Origin: Tritrichomonas musculus
Taxonomy: Eukaryota; Parabasalia; Tritrichomonadida; Tritrichomonadidae
Direction: 5' to 3'
NCBI GenBank assembly: GCA_039105265.1
Contig: JAPFFF010000003.1
Coordinates: 4,712,001-4,776,000 of the forward strand
Length of the DNA stretch: 64,000 nt
The notes under the pieces were generated by a model, which worked only from the letters and a program-made list of their open reading frames with translations, did not search any database and was not told the origin of the DNA. Below, piece by piece: positions 42,374-52,429 of this stretch. Within the stretch, counting starts at the first letter, position 1, and the number at the start of each line of letters is the position of its first letter. The position numbers were made by a program, and so were the translations under genes.

Positions 42374-43228
42374 TCATTCAAAGTAATATTTGTTGGCAGT
42401 TATATTACAAATAAATTTGTCGTGAGGCTCACGATGCTGCAAATATTCCTTGACTGTTTTTTTGATATTTAGATTGTTATTTGTTTGTTGGAGCAATGAT
42501 GTAAAATCTTCTTCTGAATATCCACTATAGCATATAATATCGGTGGCCAATCTCTTTGCATTTATATGGACAAATCTAATGGTTTGGATAGCCATAATGC
42601 ATGTAATATTATAGTGCCTAGTTTTTGTTAGTAGCCTTAAGAATTCAGTATTATTATGCGTCAATAAATCGCTCCCAGCACAGTCATCCAATATTATTAG
42701 AGTGTTATATGGATATGATGAAGTTTGATATTTTACTAGCTTGTTTGCTATATATACTATTCTATCATCTATTTCTTGAAGGGAGTGCTTGTTTATTAGT
42801 CTCTGCATTTCTTCATTTGTCTCTTTCATTTTTGATAATACATGCTTTACCATCGCATAATATTTTATCTTTCGCTTTAGATGTTTTTTCAAATAATCCA
42901 TCAATTCTGCTTCGTTCAAATATATGATTGGTGTCTTGACATTCTGACTCATCGCCTCTGCAGTTTTGTCCATCTTACCGCTTGTGGAACAGAATACTAT
43001 CTTCTGGTAGTAGGGATACTTAAATAATCTCTCGGTAATTAAAATGTGTTTCCATATCCAATAACTTTTTCCAGCACCTGGTTTGCCTATCAAAAAATAT
43101 ATACCGTTCGTGCTAAATGGATAGGAAGGATGAATTGGTTTCATAAGTGCAGACTCTATTTCCTTTTGGTTTTTTCGCATGGTTTTTTGGATTAAAACTT
43201 CTACTTCTTTCATTATTTGTTTAGCCAT
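42374..43228 (-). CDS. Polinton genome-packaging ATPase (A32/FtsK-HerA type)
   Basis: 284 residues. Walker A is FLIGKPGAGKSYWIWKHIL and Walker B is NTLIILDDCAG, followed by LTKTRHYNITCIMAIQT, the sensor-like strand usual in this family. Such ATPases drive DNA into capsids in related viruses. It lies 10 bp downstream of the integrase gene and is co-directional with it. Confidence 0.9.
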   Translation of the reverse strand: MAKQIMKEVEVLIQKTMRKNQKEIESALMKPIHPSYPFSTNGIYFLIGKPGAGKSYWIWKHILITERLFKYPYYQKIVFCSTSGKMDKTAEAMSQNVKTPIIYLNEAELMDYLKKHLKRKIKYYAMVKHVLSKMKETNEEMQRLINKHSLQEIDDRIVYIANKLVKYQTSSYPYNTLIILDDCAGSDLLTHNNTEFLRLLTKTRHYNITCIMAIQTIRFVHINAKRLATDIICYSGYSEEDFTSLLQQTNNNLNIKKTVKEYLQHREPHDKFICNITANKYYFE

Positions 43229-43238
43229 TTATTGTTGG

Positions 43239-44315
43239 TTAAATCCATTTTTTAATGTTTGATGGGATATTTTTTTGTTTGCTCCAATAATCCATTTCGA
43301 GGTTTGATAATTTAGTTGGGGCTCCTTCTCGTAAATTTTTGGCTGGAATAACATCTTCTGTCCCTTCACTATATTTAATTTTATATTTATTCTTAGCTGC
43401 ATCGTAGGATATAATTTTATCCACAATACCTCTCTTGCCTCCCTTTAGTGTCTGAGCAATATTTTTATTCTGTGTTTTTATCAATCTATATCCCGGCAAC
43501 TTATCTATCGATTCATCTTTGGACTTAACAATAAATTGATTTCCAGCTTTTGAATCAACAATATAAGCCTCCTTGCTGACCCTATTTCTTCGCTTCGAAA
43601 ATGGTTCCTTGGCTTGTATAATTCTCACCCTGTTGTTAGGCTGAAAGTCATAAGGATTGATTTGTGATTTAGTATTAATATATTCTTTTTCATCTTTTTC
43701 TGTCATTTCGTTTGGTATTTTATAGTCCAACGATCGGTGAGGGGATTTATTGTAGGAATCTATTAATCCCTTCATTTCTTGTTCTCCAATAAATCTATTC
43801 TCTCCTACCATATCTCTAATAGTTCTCATGAATCTATTTATGATGCCTAGTACATTATGATTGTTGTCTTCCGTAGTATTGTATATAATATTTTTTGACT
43901 TCATTATTTGCAAAACATCATTGGACAAATAGGCTGCATCCTGGTCAGAAGTAATAGAATAAACATTTGGTTCATCTACTAAAAATTGATTTAATGCTCT
44001 AGCTACTTCTTTTGCTCCCTTCCCTCTCATCGCATAACAAAAAGCCTTCCTGGTATTGATATTTATAAACATCAGATAATTCAAACCATCTTTTGTCTTG
44101 TCATTTATGAAAGTATCCATTTGATATCCCCCTGAGTGTTTTGAATATATATTCATAAATTTTGCCTTTGGTACTTTAACATCATGCACTATATTCTTCA
44201 AATAATTTAATGCTGCTTCTTCTGTAAATCCATATCGTTTTGCAAGAGGAACAAATTTTGATGGTGTTTTCCACGGAAAAGTTTTGTATAACTCCTCTAT
44301 TGTTTTGTAAGTCAT
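43239..44315 (-). CDS. Polinton retroviral-type integrase
   Basis: 358 residues from a true ATG. The rve core is visible: YQMDTFIND (first Asp), SITSDQDAAY (second Asp) and NHNVLGIINRFMRTIRDM at the position of the third acidic residue. A C-terminal chromo/SH3-like part follows (VDKIISYDAAKNKYKIKY). The enzyme inserts the element and makes the short target duplication. Confidence 0.92.
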   Translation of the reverse strand: MTYKTIEELYKTFPWKTPSKFVPLAKRYGFTEEAALNYLKNIVHDVKVPKAKFMNIYSKHSGGYQMDTFINDKTKDGLNYLMFININTRKAFCYAMRGKGAKEVARALNQFLVDEPNVYSITSDQDAAYLSNDVLQIMKSKNIIYNTTEDNNHNVLGIINRFMRTIRDMVGENRFIGEQEMKGLIDSYNKSPHRSLDYKIPNEMTEKDEKEYINTKSQINPYDFQPNNRVRIIQAKEPFSKRRNRVSKEAYIVDSKAGNQFIVKSKDESIDKLPGYRLIKTQNKNIAQTLKGGKRGIVDKIISYDAAKNKYKIKYSEGTEDVIPAKNLREGAPTKLSNLEMDYWSKQKNIPSNIKKWI

Positions 44316-44341
44316 TGTTTTGAAAAAAAATAAACCCTCAG

Positions 44342-45403
44342 TTAATATAACATTTTACGGTAAGGGAAGAATATCATTTCGATAGAAAAGCTTTCGCTTC
44401 TCGGTATTTTTACTGGTATATCTTTATGTCGACCAGAATATAGTTCGATCCAGAATCGTTGGTCAGTTGAGTTCAGCTTAAAGTATTTTATGGGGTTGAA
44501 GTATATTGTTGTGTTTCCAACATATCCTTGATTTGATTGGTCCCCGAAGGATGAATAAATTTTACATGAATGCCTATCCCATACATTATAAAAATTAACT
44601 TCTCTAAGCCATTTAAATTTATAGTTATTATGATAATTTGCCCCTTGGTCTGTCTCTCCACTAATATTAAACACATCTTCGAAATCATATTTTCGGTCTA
44701 TCAATCCAAAATCTTGAACGGTTCGATGAGGAAAATCAATTGATATGTCAATATAAAATGGACTCTTCTTATCATAATTATGTCGAGATAAAATTCTTTC
44801 CAAATATGTTTTTCTCCTATAATCATAGAATCCATCAGCCATGACATCAAGCTCAGTTGAAAGACCATAAGGGTCTTCACTAAATCTTGGCTTGTCCTTA
44901 TACTTAGCTTTCTCTTCTTCTGTTTTTGCCTTCGCCAAATTGTCTTCAATCTCTTGATTATATTTTTTCATTTCAGCCCATAGATATTCATATAATACGT
45001 GTCCAAAACCACTGAAATCATCCTTCTCACTCATCCACATTAAAACATTTACTTCAACCATAGATTTCCTTGCAGCAGGTATACTTATATACGCTGAGTG
45101 GTCATATAAGTTTGGGTCATCTGATTTTGGAGGAGGAGTGGCATATTTATTGTAGTCCTCTTTGTAGTATTTCCTAACTTTAATTTTAAATTCTAGCCTT
45201 CTCTTTCTAGCTAACATAAATATATTTCTAACACCAATAATAGACTCACCACGATTAGATGTGCACCATTCTTGTGGAAAATTAAAATAATAACGATTAA
45301 ATTTCGCAGGGTCTCTTTCTCCATCTTCCAGAAAGAAAGCGTGCTCCATAGGGATTGGTGTTTGTTCTTCAGCTGGATTGAGCGTCGGGTACATTTCAAT
45401 CAT
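44342..45403 (-). CDS. Polinton protein of unknown function starting inside the right terminal repeat
   Basis: About 353 residues from the ATG at 45403 (MIEMYPTLNPAEEQ). The frame extends to 45442 only through non-ATG codons. The chain looks beta-rich with a charged helical insert (NLAKAKTEEEKAKYKDK); a minor capsid or penton-type role is possible but unsupported by a clear motif. Its first ~36 codons lie in the terminal repeat and so are duplicated at the left end of the element. Confidence 0.72.
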   Translation of the reverse strand: MIEMYPTLNPAEEQTPIPMEHAFFLEDGERDPAKFNRYYFNFPQEWCTSNRGESIIGVRNIFMLARKRRLEFKIKVRKYYKEDYNKYATPPPKSDDPNLYDHSAYISIPAARKSMVEVNVLMWMSEKDDFSGFGHVLYEYLWAEMKKYNQEIEDNLAKAKTEEEKAKYKDKPRFSEDPYGLSTELDVMADGFYDYRRKTYLERILSRHNYDKKSPFYIDISIDFPHRTVQDFGLIDRKYDFEDVFNISGETDQGANYHNNYKFKWLREVNFYNVWDRHSCKIYSSFGDQSNQGYVGNTTIYFNPIKYFKLNSTDQRFWIELYSGRHKDIPVKIPRSESFSIEMIFFPYRKMLY

Positions 45404-45941
45404 TATAAAACAACTTCTTGATTCGAAGGGATATCTTAACAAAAAATGGTTGGGATTTCTTGACGGAACGTTAAGAAATCACGCCATTTATATATACTAC
45501 TACATATAATAAAAAAAGATTCTATATTAGCGAACGACATTAGGAGTGAGCCTCCCTAGGTGTTTAGATATATAGCCCGAAGGTAATCTGAGCCCCCCCA
45601 GCGGGGGGGACGAGAGGGGGGGAGAGAACAAAAAAGAAAAAGATTTTGCGTAAGCAAAAGAGGGGGGATGCATGCTGGGCTTTAGCCCAGACCATCCGGG
45701 GGATATGCCCCCGGTGGGATTTATCCCACAAATTCATTTAGGTCGATTTTTTTGGGCTAAAATAATTTTGATAACGAGACGATAAAAGTATGAGTTTGGA
45801 TTTTTTTTGCTGCGAACTTTTTGAATGCGGGGGCCTTTTGAGGGGGTCCAGGGGTGCGAACCCCTGGAGTAGTGGGGTGCGGAGCCTCTGCGGAGCCCCC
45901 AAGTATAGGCTTGGCGGTAGCGGAGCCTATACTATACTACT
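45297..45941. repeat. Polinton right terminal inverted repeat
   Basis: 645 bp, inverse of 22489-23133, with about one difference seen. It contains the promoter region and start codon of the 44342-45403 gene. Confidence 0.93.
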
Positions 45942-46892
45942 CAGGGTTCAGCTCTCAAATCACTTTTTGAAAGCAAAAAGATGGTCTATTATTTCTGTTT
46001 GAGACACTTTTTGGTCAATCTTATATTCAATTTTATTGCTTATGGAATTGGAATCATTATAAAAAGATGCACTCAATTTGAATTTAACAATTCAATTAAT
46101 TTTTATTCAAGACCATTTTCTGATATTCAAAATCCAGGTCAAATTGCTTTGAGAGACCGATTATTAAAAAAGGCAGGTCTCAAATTTGTGAATAACCGAA
46201 TAATTATTAATGATGAAGATAAATGGAAAAGAATTTCACTTTTAGAAAGAGTAAATATTAAACTTCCCCCAACAACAAACTCTTTAGAAAGCACACACGG
46301 GCAGCTCAATAAGAAGACACCAAGGAAAAAAAATTTCTGGCAATCACTATATGATATAATTATAAATTTAAATGAAAAAAACCAAACAATAAATGAACAC
46401 AATAAACATAATTTTTGTTATGAAAAACGAAAGACGATAGAAAAGTTAAAAAATTATAACGAGAGAATGAATCAGGAAATTATTTTTTATTCAACCACTG
46501 CAGATTATTGCAATTGCTCACAAAATAAAGTTCTTTCATCGCTCTACAATATAGATTTTCCATGTATCCATAGGCTACATCTAGGCGTTAACTTTCCTGA
46601 ATGCCCAAATATAATAATTCAATTAATAAAATCCATTGACGAGCTCAAGATAGAAGAGGAATATTTGAATGACGATATAAAACAAATAAACCTATCGATT
46701 AAAAGTCAAGATAAAAAACATTCAATAGATATTATAAGGAAATTTGGAAAATTTAGAGATACAAAGAAAATAGAAGAATATGTATACTTTAATTATTTTA
46801 CAAGATCAAATGAAACCTTTTTAAATTGCAGACCAACTTCTCTTTATGAAATTATTCATCATGGAATTCTTTATTTCAAAAATATTCAGTAA
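45942..46892 (+). pseudogene. Second MULE-type transposase, 3' part
   Basis: The frame continues in register from the left piece: QGSALKSLFESKK, then the CLRHF motif that follows the second catalytic Asp in MULE enzymes, and TTNSLESTHGQLNKK with the catalytic Glu. A Cys-rich stretch (DYCNCSQ...PCIHRLH) recalls the one in the MULE at 12441. The frame ends at a TAA at 46890-46892 without further breaks in about 317 codons. The 5' part lies 23.5 kb to the left, on the other side of the Polinton. No terminal repeats of this MULE were found, so its full extent is unknown. Confidence 0.8.
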
Positions 46893-46946
46893 ACTTTTAA
46901 TCTTATACAACTTTTTTTATTTATTTCATTTAAAACTAGAACGCCG

Positions 46947-46969
46947 CTTTTTGAGCTTCGCTCAAAAAG
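46947..46969. terminator. Perfect 10-bp stem, 3-base loop hairpin after the MULE gene
   Basis: CTTTTTGAGC and GCTCAAAAAG are separated by TTC, 55 bases after the stop codon. It may be a transcript-end structure or merely a remnant inverted repeat. Confidence 0.4.
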
Positions 46970-47059
46970 TATCTTTTACCTTAAAAATTGATTTTTTCTA
47001 TTTTCCAAATCAAAAACATTTTTTTAATAAAGAAAATTCTTTTCATCTAAACTCTTCGA

Positions 47060-47970
47060 AGAGTTTATCCTCATTTATTCTTGCCAAACTTTGTCTAATC
47101 TCCTCTTTCTCATTCAATATCATTTATTCTCTTGTTCTTATTTTTTCATTTAATCTTAAATATTCTCATCTATCTCTTCCAATCTTATTATTCTCATTAA
47201 ATCTTATCTATTCCCTTCAGTCTCATTTATTCCATCGCATCTCCTGTATTATCATCTTTTTCATCTAATCTTTTTTATTCTCATCTTTCTCATTCAATCC
47301 AATCTATTCTCATTTATTCTTCTTTATTTTCATCTTTATCATTTAATATTTCTTATTCTTATCTTTTTCAATTAGTCTTTTCTATTCTCTTCTATATCAT
47401 CTAATTTAACTTATTCTCATTTTTCTTTTCTAATTTCTCTTATTCTTTTTCATCTCACCCAATCTCTCTTATCCTAATCTTTCATATCCATTTTCTTCTA
47501 TTCTCTTCTATTTCATCCAATCTTTCTTATTCTCATTTATCTTATCTAATCTCACTTATTCCCTACTATCTCATTTAATCTTTCTCATCCAATCTCATTT
47601 ATCTTATCTAATCTCACTTATTCTCTTCTCTCTAAATTAATCTTTCTCATCCAATATCACCTATTCTCTCCTATTTCATCTAATCTTTCTTATTCTCTTT
47701 TATCTTATCCAATCTCTTCTATTCTCTTCTATTTCATCCAATATTTCTTATTCTCTTTTATCTTATGCAATCTTTCTTATTCTCATTCTCTTCTATCTTA
47801 TCCAATCTCTCATATTCTCTTCTATCTCATTTGATCTTTCTTATTCTCTTCTATCTCATTTAATCTTTCTTATTCTCTTTTATCTTATCCAATATTTCTT
47901 ATTCTCATTCTTTTCTATCTTATCCAATCTCTCTTATTCTCTTCTTTTTTATCCAATTTCATCTATTCCC
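47060..47970. repeat. Polypyrimidine tract of degenerate TCTTATTCTC units
   Basis: For about 900 bases the plus strand is nearly all C, T and scattered A, with words such as TCTTATTCTC, TTCTATCTCATC and CAATCTTTC recurring at irregular 10-30 base spacing. Strand asymmetry is extreme, and G is nearly absent. No gene is present. Confidence 0.9.
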
Positions 47971-48106
47971 GTTTAATAATAAGATTATTATTATTAAAAA
48001 AAAATTTGAGTTAAAACAATTCTCTTTATTAAAAAAACCGATAAGTGTAGCATTTTATCTTTTCCAATCTTTCTTATTCATCACCAATAAGTGTAGCATT
48101 CCGGTG

Positions 48107-48425
48107 ATGAGTTGCCTTCATGCTGAGTTGTTCCTTGGCTGAGTTGCTCCTTGGCTGAGTTGTTCCTTGGCTAAGTTGTTCCTTGGCTGAGTTGATTCTT
48201 GGCTGAGTTGTTCCTTGGCTAAGTTGATTCTTGGCTGAGTTGTTCCTTTGCTGAGTTGATTCTTGGCTGAGTTGTTTCTTGGCTAAGTTGATTCTTGGCT
48301 GAGTTGTTTCTTGGCTGAGTTGTTTCTTGGCTGAGTTGCTCCTTGGCTGAGTTGATTCTCGGCTGAGTTGCTCCTTGGCTGAGTTGTTTCTTGGCTGAGT
48401 TGTTTCTTGGCTGAGTTGCTTATTG
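48107..48425. repeat. 16-bp minisatellite, ~20 copies
   Basis: The unit GAGTTGTTCCTTGGCT repeats without gaps; the four bases after GTTG vary (TTCC, CTCC, ATTC, TTTC) and GAG alternates with AAG. The period is not a multiple of three. It is preceded by two copies of ATAAGTGTAGCATT (about 48041 and 48084). Confidence 0.95.
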
Positions 48426-48487
48426 GTTGAGGACTGATTAAAAAATAATCTAATTGAATTAATAGAATTAATAATAATAAATAAATA

Positions 48488-49153
48488 AACTGAAATTAAA
48501 ATCTAAGTACAGCCAAAATTTTCAAAAAGTTGTAAATTCAATTAAATAAATACATCGTACTAATCAAAAAGTGAAAATAAGCTGTACTTAGATTTTGGTC
48601 TTATTAAAAAGTTAAAATAAAAAAATTTTTATTCAATTTTCTTTTTTATAATCTCAATTTCTTCTAAAATAATTCCTTCATTTTTTAATTTTGTAAATAA
48701 TGCTTCTATCTCTTCGTCACTTACATTATGATCATTTTTTTTTTTTTTTTTTTTGAAGTAAATGATTAATACATTGCCCGTGATTCTCTAAACATAAAAA
48801 GCATCGCCGATAAAAAGAACTGCATAATCGATTAATTGTTTCTAAAGGAATACCATTCCATGCGATTTTGACTGCTTCTATTAATTCGTCTCTGTTGGTT
48901 GGATGATAAATCCAGAGAAGATTTGACTTTTGTAATTATATTTGGCCCACATTTCATCATTTTCATGATATCATTTCTACCTTGACCATCCTTAAGCAGT
49001 TCGGCTATTTGTTCATTGCGAGAAAGGCCTGAATTAAAGGCTTGTCCTATTTGTTGAGGATTCATTAAAAATAAATTTGCTTTTTCAATAAAAATATTGA
49101 AAAAGTTATTTTTTGAGAATTTATTTGGCTGTACTGAGTTTTTAGTTTCAGTT
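48488..49153 (-). mobile_element. Internally deleted Tc1/mariner element (666 bp)
   Basis: The ends AACTGAAATTAAAATCTAAG and its inverse (with a few changes) are flanked by TA at 48486-48487 and 49154-49155. The left repeat has an inverted internal copy at 48580-48597. Inside, the minus strand carries the N-terminal helix-turn-helix part of a transposase joined directly to its C-terminal tail; the catalytic core is missing. Confidence 0.85.
48633..49065 (-). pseudogene. Tc1 transposase with the catalytic core deleted
   Basis: From the ATG at 49065 the frame encodes a helix-turn-helix (NEQIAELLKDGQGRNDIMKM and CGPNIITKVKSSL). After about 48900 a second frame gives the usual transposase tail (TNRDELIEAVKIAWNGIP, then YRRCFLCLENHGQCINHLL) to the TGA at 48633. 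The join is out of frame; in its own frame the first piece stops at 48832. About 200 core residues are lost. A run of 18 T at 48738-48755 falls within the tail. Confidence 0.8.
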
Positions 49154-49233
49154 TAAATAAATAAATAAATAAATAAAAATAATCTAAAGGCCTCGGAAAA
49201 AATTGTCTACCTTCCTATAGAAGCTTTATTAAA

Positions 49234-49711
49234 TAGACTTGTTATTCTCCGATTCTCGAGATCGATAATTGATTGACTTTTTGATATCGATACATAAATA
49301 TACACAGATTCTCGAGATCGATTTCAGAGATCGAGTATTTTTTTTCTCAGCTTTTGATATCAGAATTTTCAATTAAACTTTTTGATAAATATATGATCGT
49401 AATTGAATCTCAAATATTTCATAAAAAAGAATGTATTTTTTGATTTTAATCTTAAAATAAACATCAATGCATTATATTATATATTTTTAAATATTATAAA
49501 ATCACCAATACCAATTATAAAAAAAGATAAATCAGTTTGAGATCTCGAGATCTCGGTAATTGACATCAAGTTTACAATTATTTTTATATCACATTTCATA
49601 TCTGATATCTTGATAATCGATAATCTCGATATCAGATTTTTAAACTGATAATCGAGTATCAGATGTAAAAAAGTGACGTTTTTGATATCGATTCTCAAAA
49701 TAACAAGTCTA
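49234..49711. mobile_element. 478-bp MITE rich in CTCGAGATC palindromes
   Basis: The terminal inverted repeats start TAGACTTGTTATT and the element is flanked by the 8-bp duplication TTATTAAA (49226-49233 and 49712-49719). Inside, words such as CTCGAGATCGAT, GATATCGAT and GATCTCGAGATCTCGG recur on both strands, so nearly the whole element can self-pair. It has no coding capacity. Confidence 0.85.
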
Positions 49712-49719
49712 TTATTAAA

Positions 49720-51318
49720 AAAAAGAGATTGTGACTTGAAAATCTCATATTTGTCGCTCTATTATGATACAAATTAATTGGTTATTTTTAATTTAAAATT
49801 TATTGTTTAGTTATTTTTTTATGAGCATCGAAAACTGTGTAAAATAGAGGTATTCATGTAGAGAATTTGACGAAATATTGTAGTTTTGATCATTATTTCT
49901 TTATTTTTATTTTGTAACTAAGATTATACTTTAATGAATAAGAATTTTATACTCCTATTTTTGAGATATTTCTATTTTTATTATTCTGAATAAAAATGGT
50001 TTTATAATTGAGAGGTAATATAATATTTTTATATAAAATTTGATGTAATATAGATATATATTTAATTTGGTTTTATTTTTAATTATTGTATATATATTTA
50101 AATAATATATTAATAATTATATGTTTAAAACATTTAATTTCTAAAGATATACATGTTTAAACTTAGTTAAATAAACTTTACCTCGCTCACAAAAAAATTG
50201 AATTCATTTTTTTGAATTTTTTCTATGTGCATTATCAAATCAAAAATTTTTCGAGGTAAAGTTTTTTTTTTTCTCATTTACCATATCTATCAAAAATTCA
50301 AAGAATAAAAAATAAAATATATTCACTCAATTCACTTTTGTTTAAAAATACAAACCATCAATTTCACTGTTAAAAAGTTTATATTGTAGCCAATGTTTGT
50401 TAATTAGGTTGTTAATGGTATAAACAAACTGGTTTAGGTTTATTTTATACATTCATGTCTAACATAAAATAGTGATTTCCATAATTTGTTAATTTTTTGT
50501 TAATGCTGTTTATTTTTATTATTTAATATTTTTTAATGTATACAATTTAATTACATTGTTAAAAAAAGATAAAAATAAAAAATAAACAAAATAAATATTC
50601 ATAAAATGTATAACGCATTTTAACGTATAGAAAAATTATTTTCAAATCTGTTAATTTTTGTTTATATTGAATTTCATTTTGTTTAATCAGATAATATTTA
50701 ACAATTTCAACTGCAAAATCATAGATTAAGAACCAATTGCAGTTTTACCATTTTTTGAAAATTAAATATGATATTATATAGCATTTAAAAAGCATGATTA
50801 ACATTATTTCAGAATAAATGATGGATATAATGATTTAAATCATCAATAATTAATAAAATTATGTTTTTTTGTAAATATAATAATTCAAAAAATAAGCACT
50901 TTTTATCGATTTATTTCCAAACTTGTGCAAAATTTTCTATTTAAAAAAATTGAATGATTTATTTTTATTAACCGTCATGGCCAAACATTAAAATTTTTTT
51001 ATTGTAAGTTTCCAAGTATTTTATATTTTACAAAAAAAGTGCCAAAAATTGAATGCAAAATTTTGCAAAAGTTCGGCTCTCTAAAAAAATTTAATTCAAA
51101 TAATTGAATACTAAAAAGTGAGAAAGTTCGTGTTATAATTTCTATCGAAAATTGTAACTTTTTTGTTGTTATCAATTTATCGTTTTATGTAAATTAGTAT
51201 AATGAATCAAACTTTTTCTATAGAAAAATTGAGAAATAACAATTGAAAAACTGGAAATGTATCACAAATAAATGAGAAGAAATTAAATGAATAAAGTTAA
51301 TATAACTTTTTCTGAAAA
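49720..51318. other. AT-rich spacer without a gene
   Basis: 1.6 kb with no coding-like frame. The only structure noted is the palindromic segment at 50173-50264. Confidence 0.45.
50173..50264. repeat. 92-bp segment with 13-bp inverted ends
   Basis: AAACTTTACCTCG at the left and CGAGGTAAAGTTT at the right form perfect inverted repeats around an AT-rich centre. No unambiguous target duplication could be read because of the T run on the right. Confidence 0.55.
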
Positions 51319-51429
51319 ATGATTACAGTCTTTTCAAAACGGTTATAAAAATTTTCAACTTCGTTATAAAAAAATTGAATTCAATTACTTAGAAAAATTT
51401 TATAACCGTTTTGAAAAGACTGCAATCAT
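51319..51429. repeat. 111-bp hairpin with ~38-bp arms just before a transposase gene
   Basis: The arm beginning ATGATTACAGTCTTTTCAAA is matched in inverse by the segment ending GAAAAGACTGCAATCAT, with only two or three differences. The right arm ends 9 bp before the transposase ATG, so the hairpin either is the terminal repeat of that element or sits in its promoter. Confidence 0.8.
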
Positions 51430-51438
51430 ATCATTTAA

Positions 51439-52248
51439 ATGCTGAAAAGAGCGATCGAAAACTGGGCAAATGAAAAAATTTATTATCCAGAGCAATTTAA
51501 TGATGCATATTTAATGTTTTGCCGTGACACAAATATCAATGTTTCAAAAACGCATTTTTATAATATATTTTCAAACATTACACGCATTCAAAAAATTAAA
51601 ACCGGTGGTGTATATACCAGGTCAGAAGAACTTGTTGATACCATCGTTCAGAGAAGTTTCTTTGGTGTCAATATGCTGAATACCATCGCAATTGATGAAA
51701 AGCCAATTATCATTAAAAATTATAAAACGACCTCGGTTCGAACAAATATAAATCACAAAGGCAAAATTCCATCTAATAAGGTTCAAGCATTTAAACATTT
51801 AGATAGGTTATCTAACCTATATATTATATGCGCAATTACATACAAAGGTGTTCTTTTATATCACATTTCAGAAACACCAATTAATACGTTAAAATTTAAT
51901 TGTTTTTTAAAACGGTTAACGACTAAAATTAATAATGAAAATAATTGTTTTTTATTAGTTGATAATGCGAGTTTTCATTCAATTGATGAAGAAATAAAAC
52001 GTGTTTTAGGCATACATAATCTATCAATAACACGAACTCCTCCAATGGGATGCCTGTTCAATCCAATTGAAGAATTTTTTGCCTGTTTTGACAATAAGTT
52101 AAGGCATAAAATAAACACTTTTTTGAAAAAAACAACAGAACCTTTGAGCCAAGATATTTTTCTTGAAATGATTCATGAATCAATTGAAAAAACTGTTGAA
52201 ATGGATCTCCCTCAAATATTTCGCAGAGCTGGATTATTGGAAAAATAA
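51439..52248 (+). CDS. IS630/Tc1-mariner superfamily transposase (DD35E), N-terminally short
   Basis: 269 residues from a true ATG, uninterrupted. The DDE core is visible: D86 in IAIDEKP, D175 in LLVDNASFH and E211 in CLFNPIEEFF, with 35 residues between the last two. Only about 55 residues precede the core instead of the usual 100 or more with one or two helix-turn-helix domains. The gene may therefore be 5'-truncated, or the DNA-binding part was replaced by the hairpin segment upstream. No right terminal repeat matching the 51319 hairpin was found downstream. The enzyme belongs to a different branch from the DD34E copies elsewhere in the window. Confidence 0.8.
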   Translation: MLKRAIENWANEKIYYPEQFNDAYLMFCRDTNINVSKTHFYNIFSNITRIQKIKTGGVYTRSEELVDTIVQRSFFGVNMLNTIAIDEKPIIIKNYKTTSVRTNINHKGKIPSNKVQAFKHLDRLSNLYIICAITYKGVLLYHISETPINTLKFNCFLKRLTTKINNENNCFLLVDNASFHSIDEEIKRVLGIHNLSITRTPPMGCLFNPIEEFFACFDNKLRHKINTFLKKTTEPLSQDIFLEMIHESIEKTVEMDLPQIFRRAGLLEK

Positions 52249-52429
52249 AACTTCTCTTTTTTAATTTACATTATTTATTTTTATATATATATATATACTT
52301 TTTTATTATTTTTGGATGTATCGTATTCACTTTTTAAGATATATTATTAAATATTTGATAAAGCTTTATGAATTTTTTCTTAATAAAAAAATAAATAAGA
52401 GAAATTAAAAAAAAAAAAAAAAATGATTT

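Larger units (their letters stand above)
22489..45941. mobile_element. Polinton/Maverick virus-like element, looks whole
   Basis: The element is 23,453 bp. It is bounded by 645-bp terminal inverted repeats that start AGTAGTATAGTATAGGC, with 5-bp direct repeats CAGGG on both sides (22484-22488 and 45942-45946). Published Mavericks make 5-6 bp duplications. It carries the diagnostic set: protein-primed DNA polymerase B, retroviral-type integrase, packaging ATPase and a major capsid candidate, plus ten further frames. All main frames appear open, so I count no breaks. The terminal repeats differ at only about one position, which implies a very recent insertion. It landed in a MULE transposase gene. 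Confidence 0.95.
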
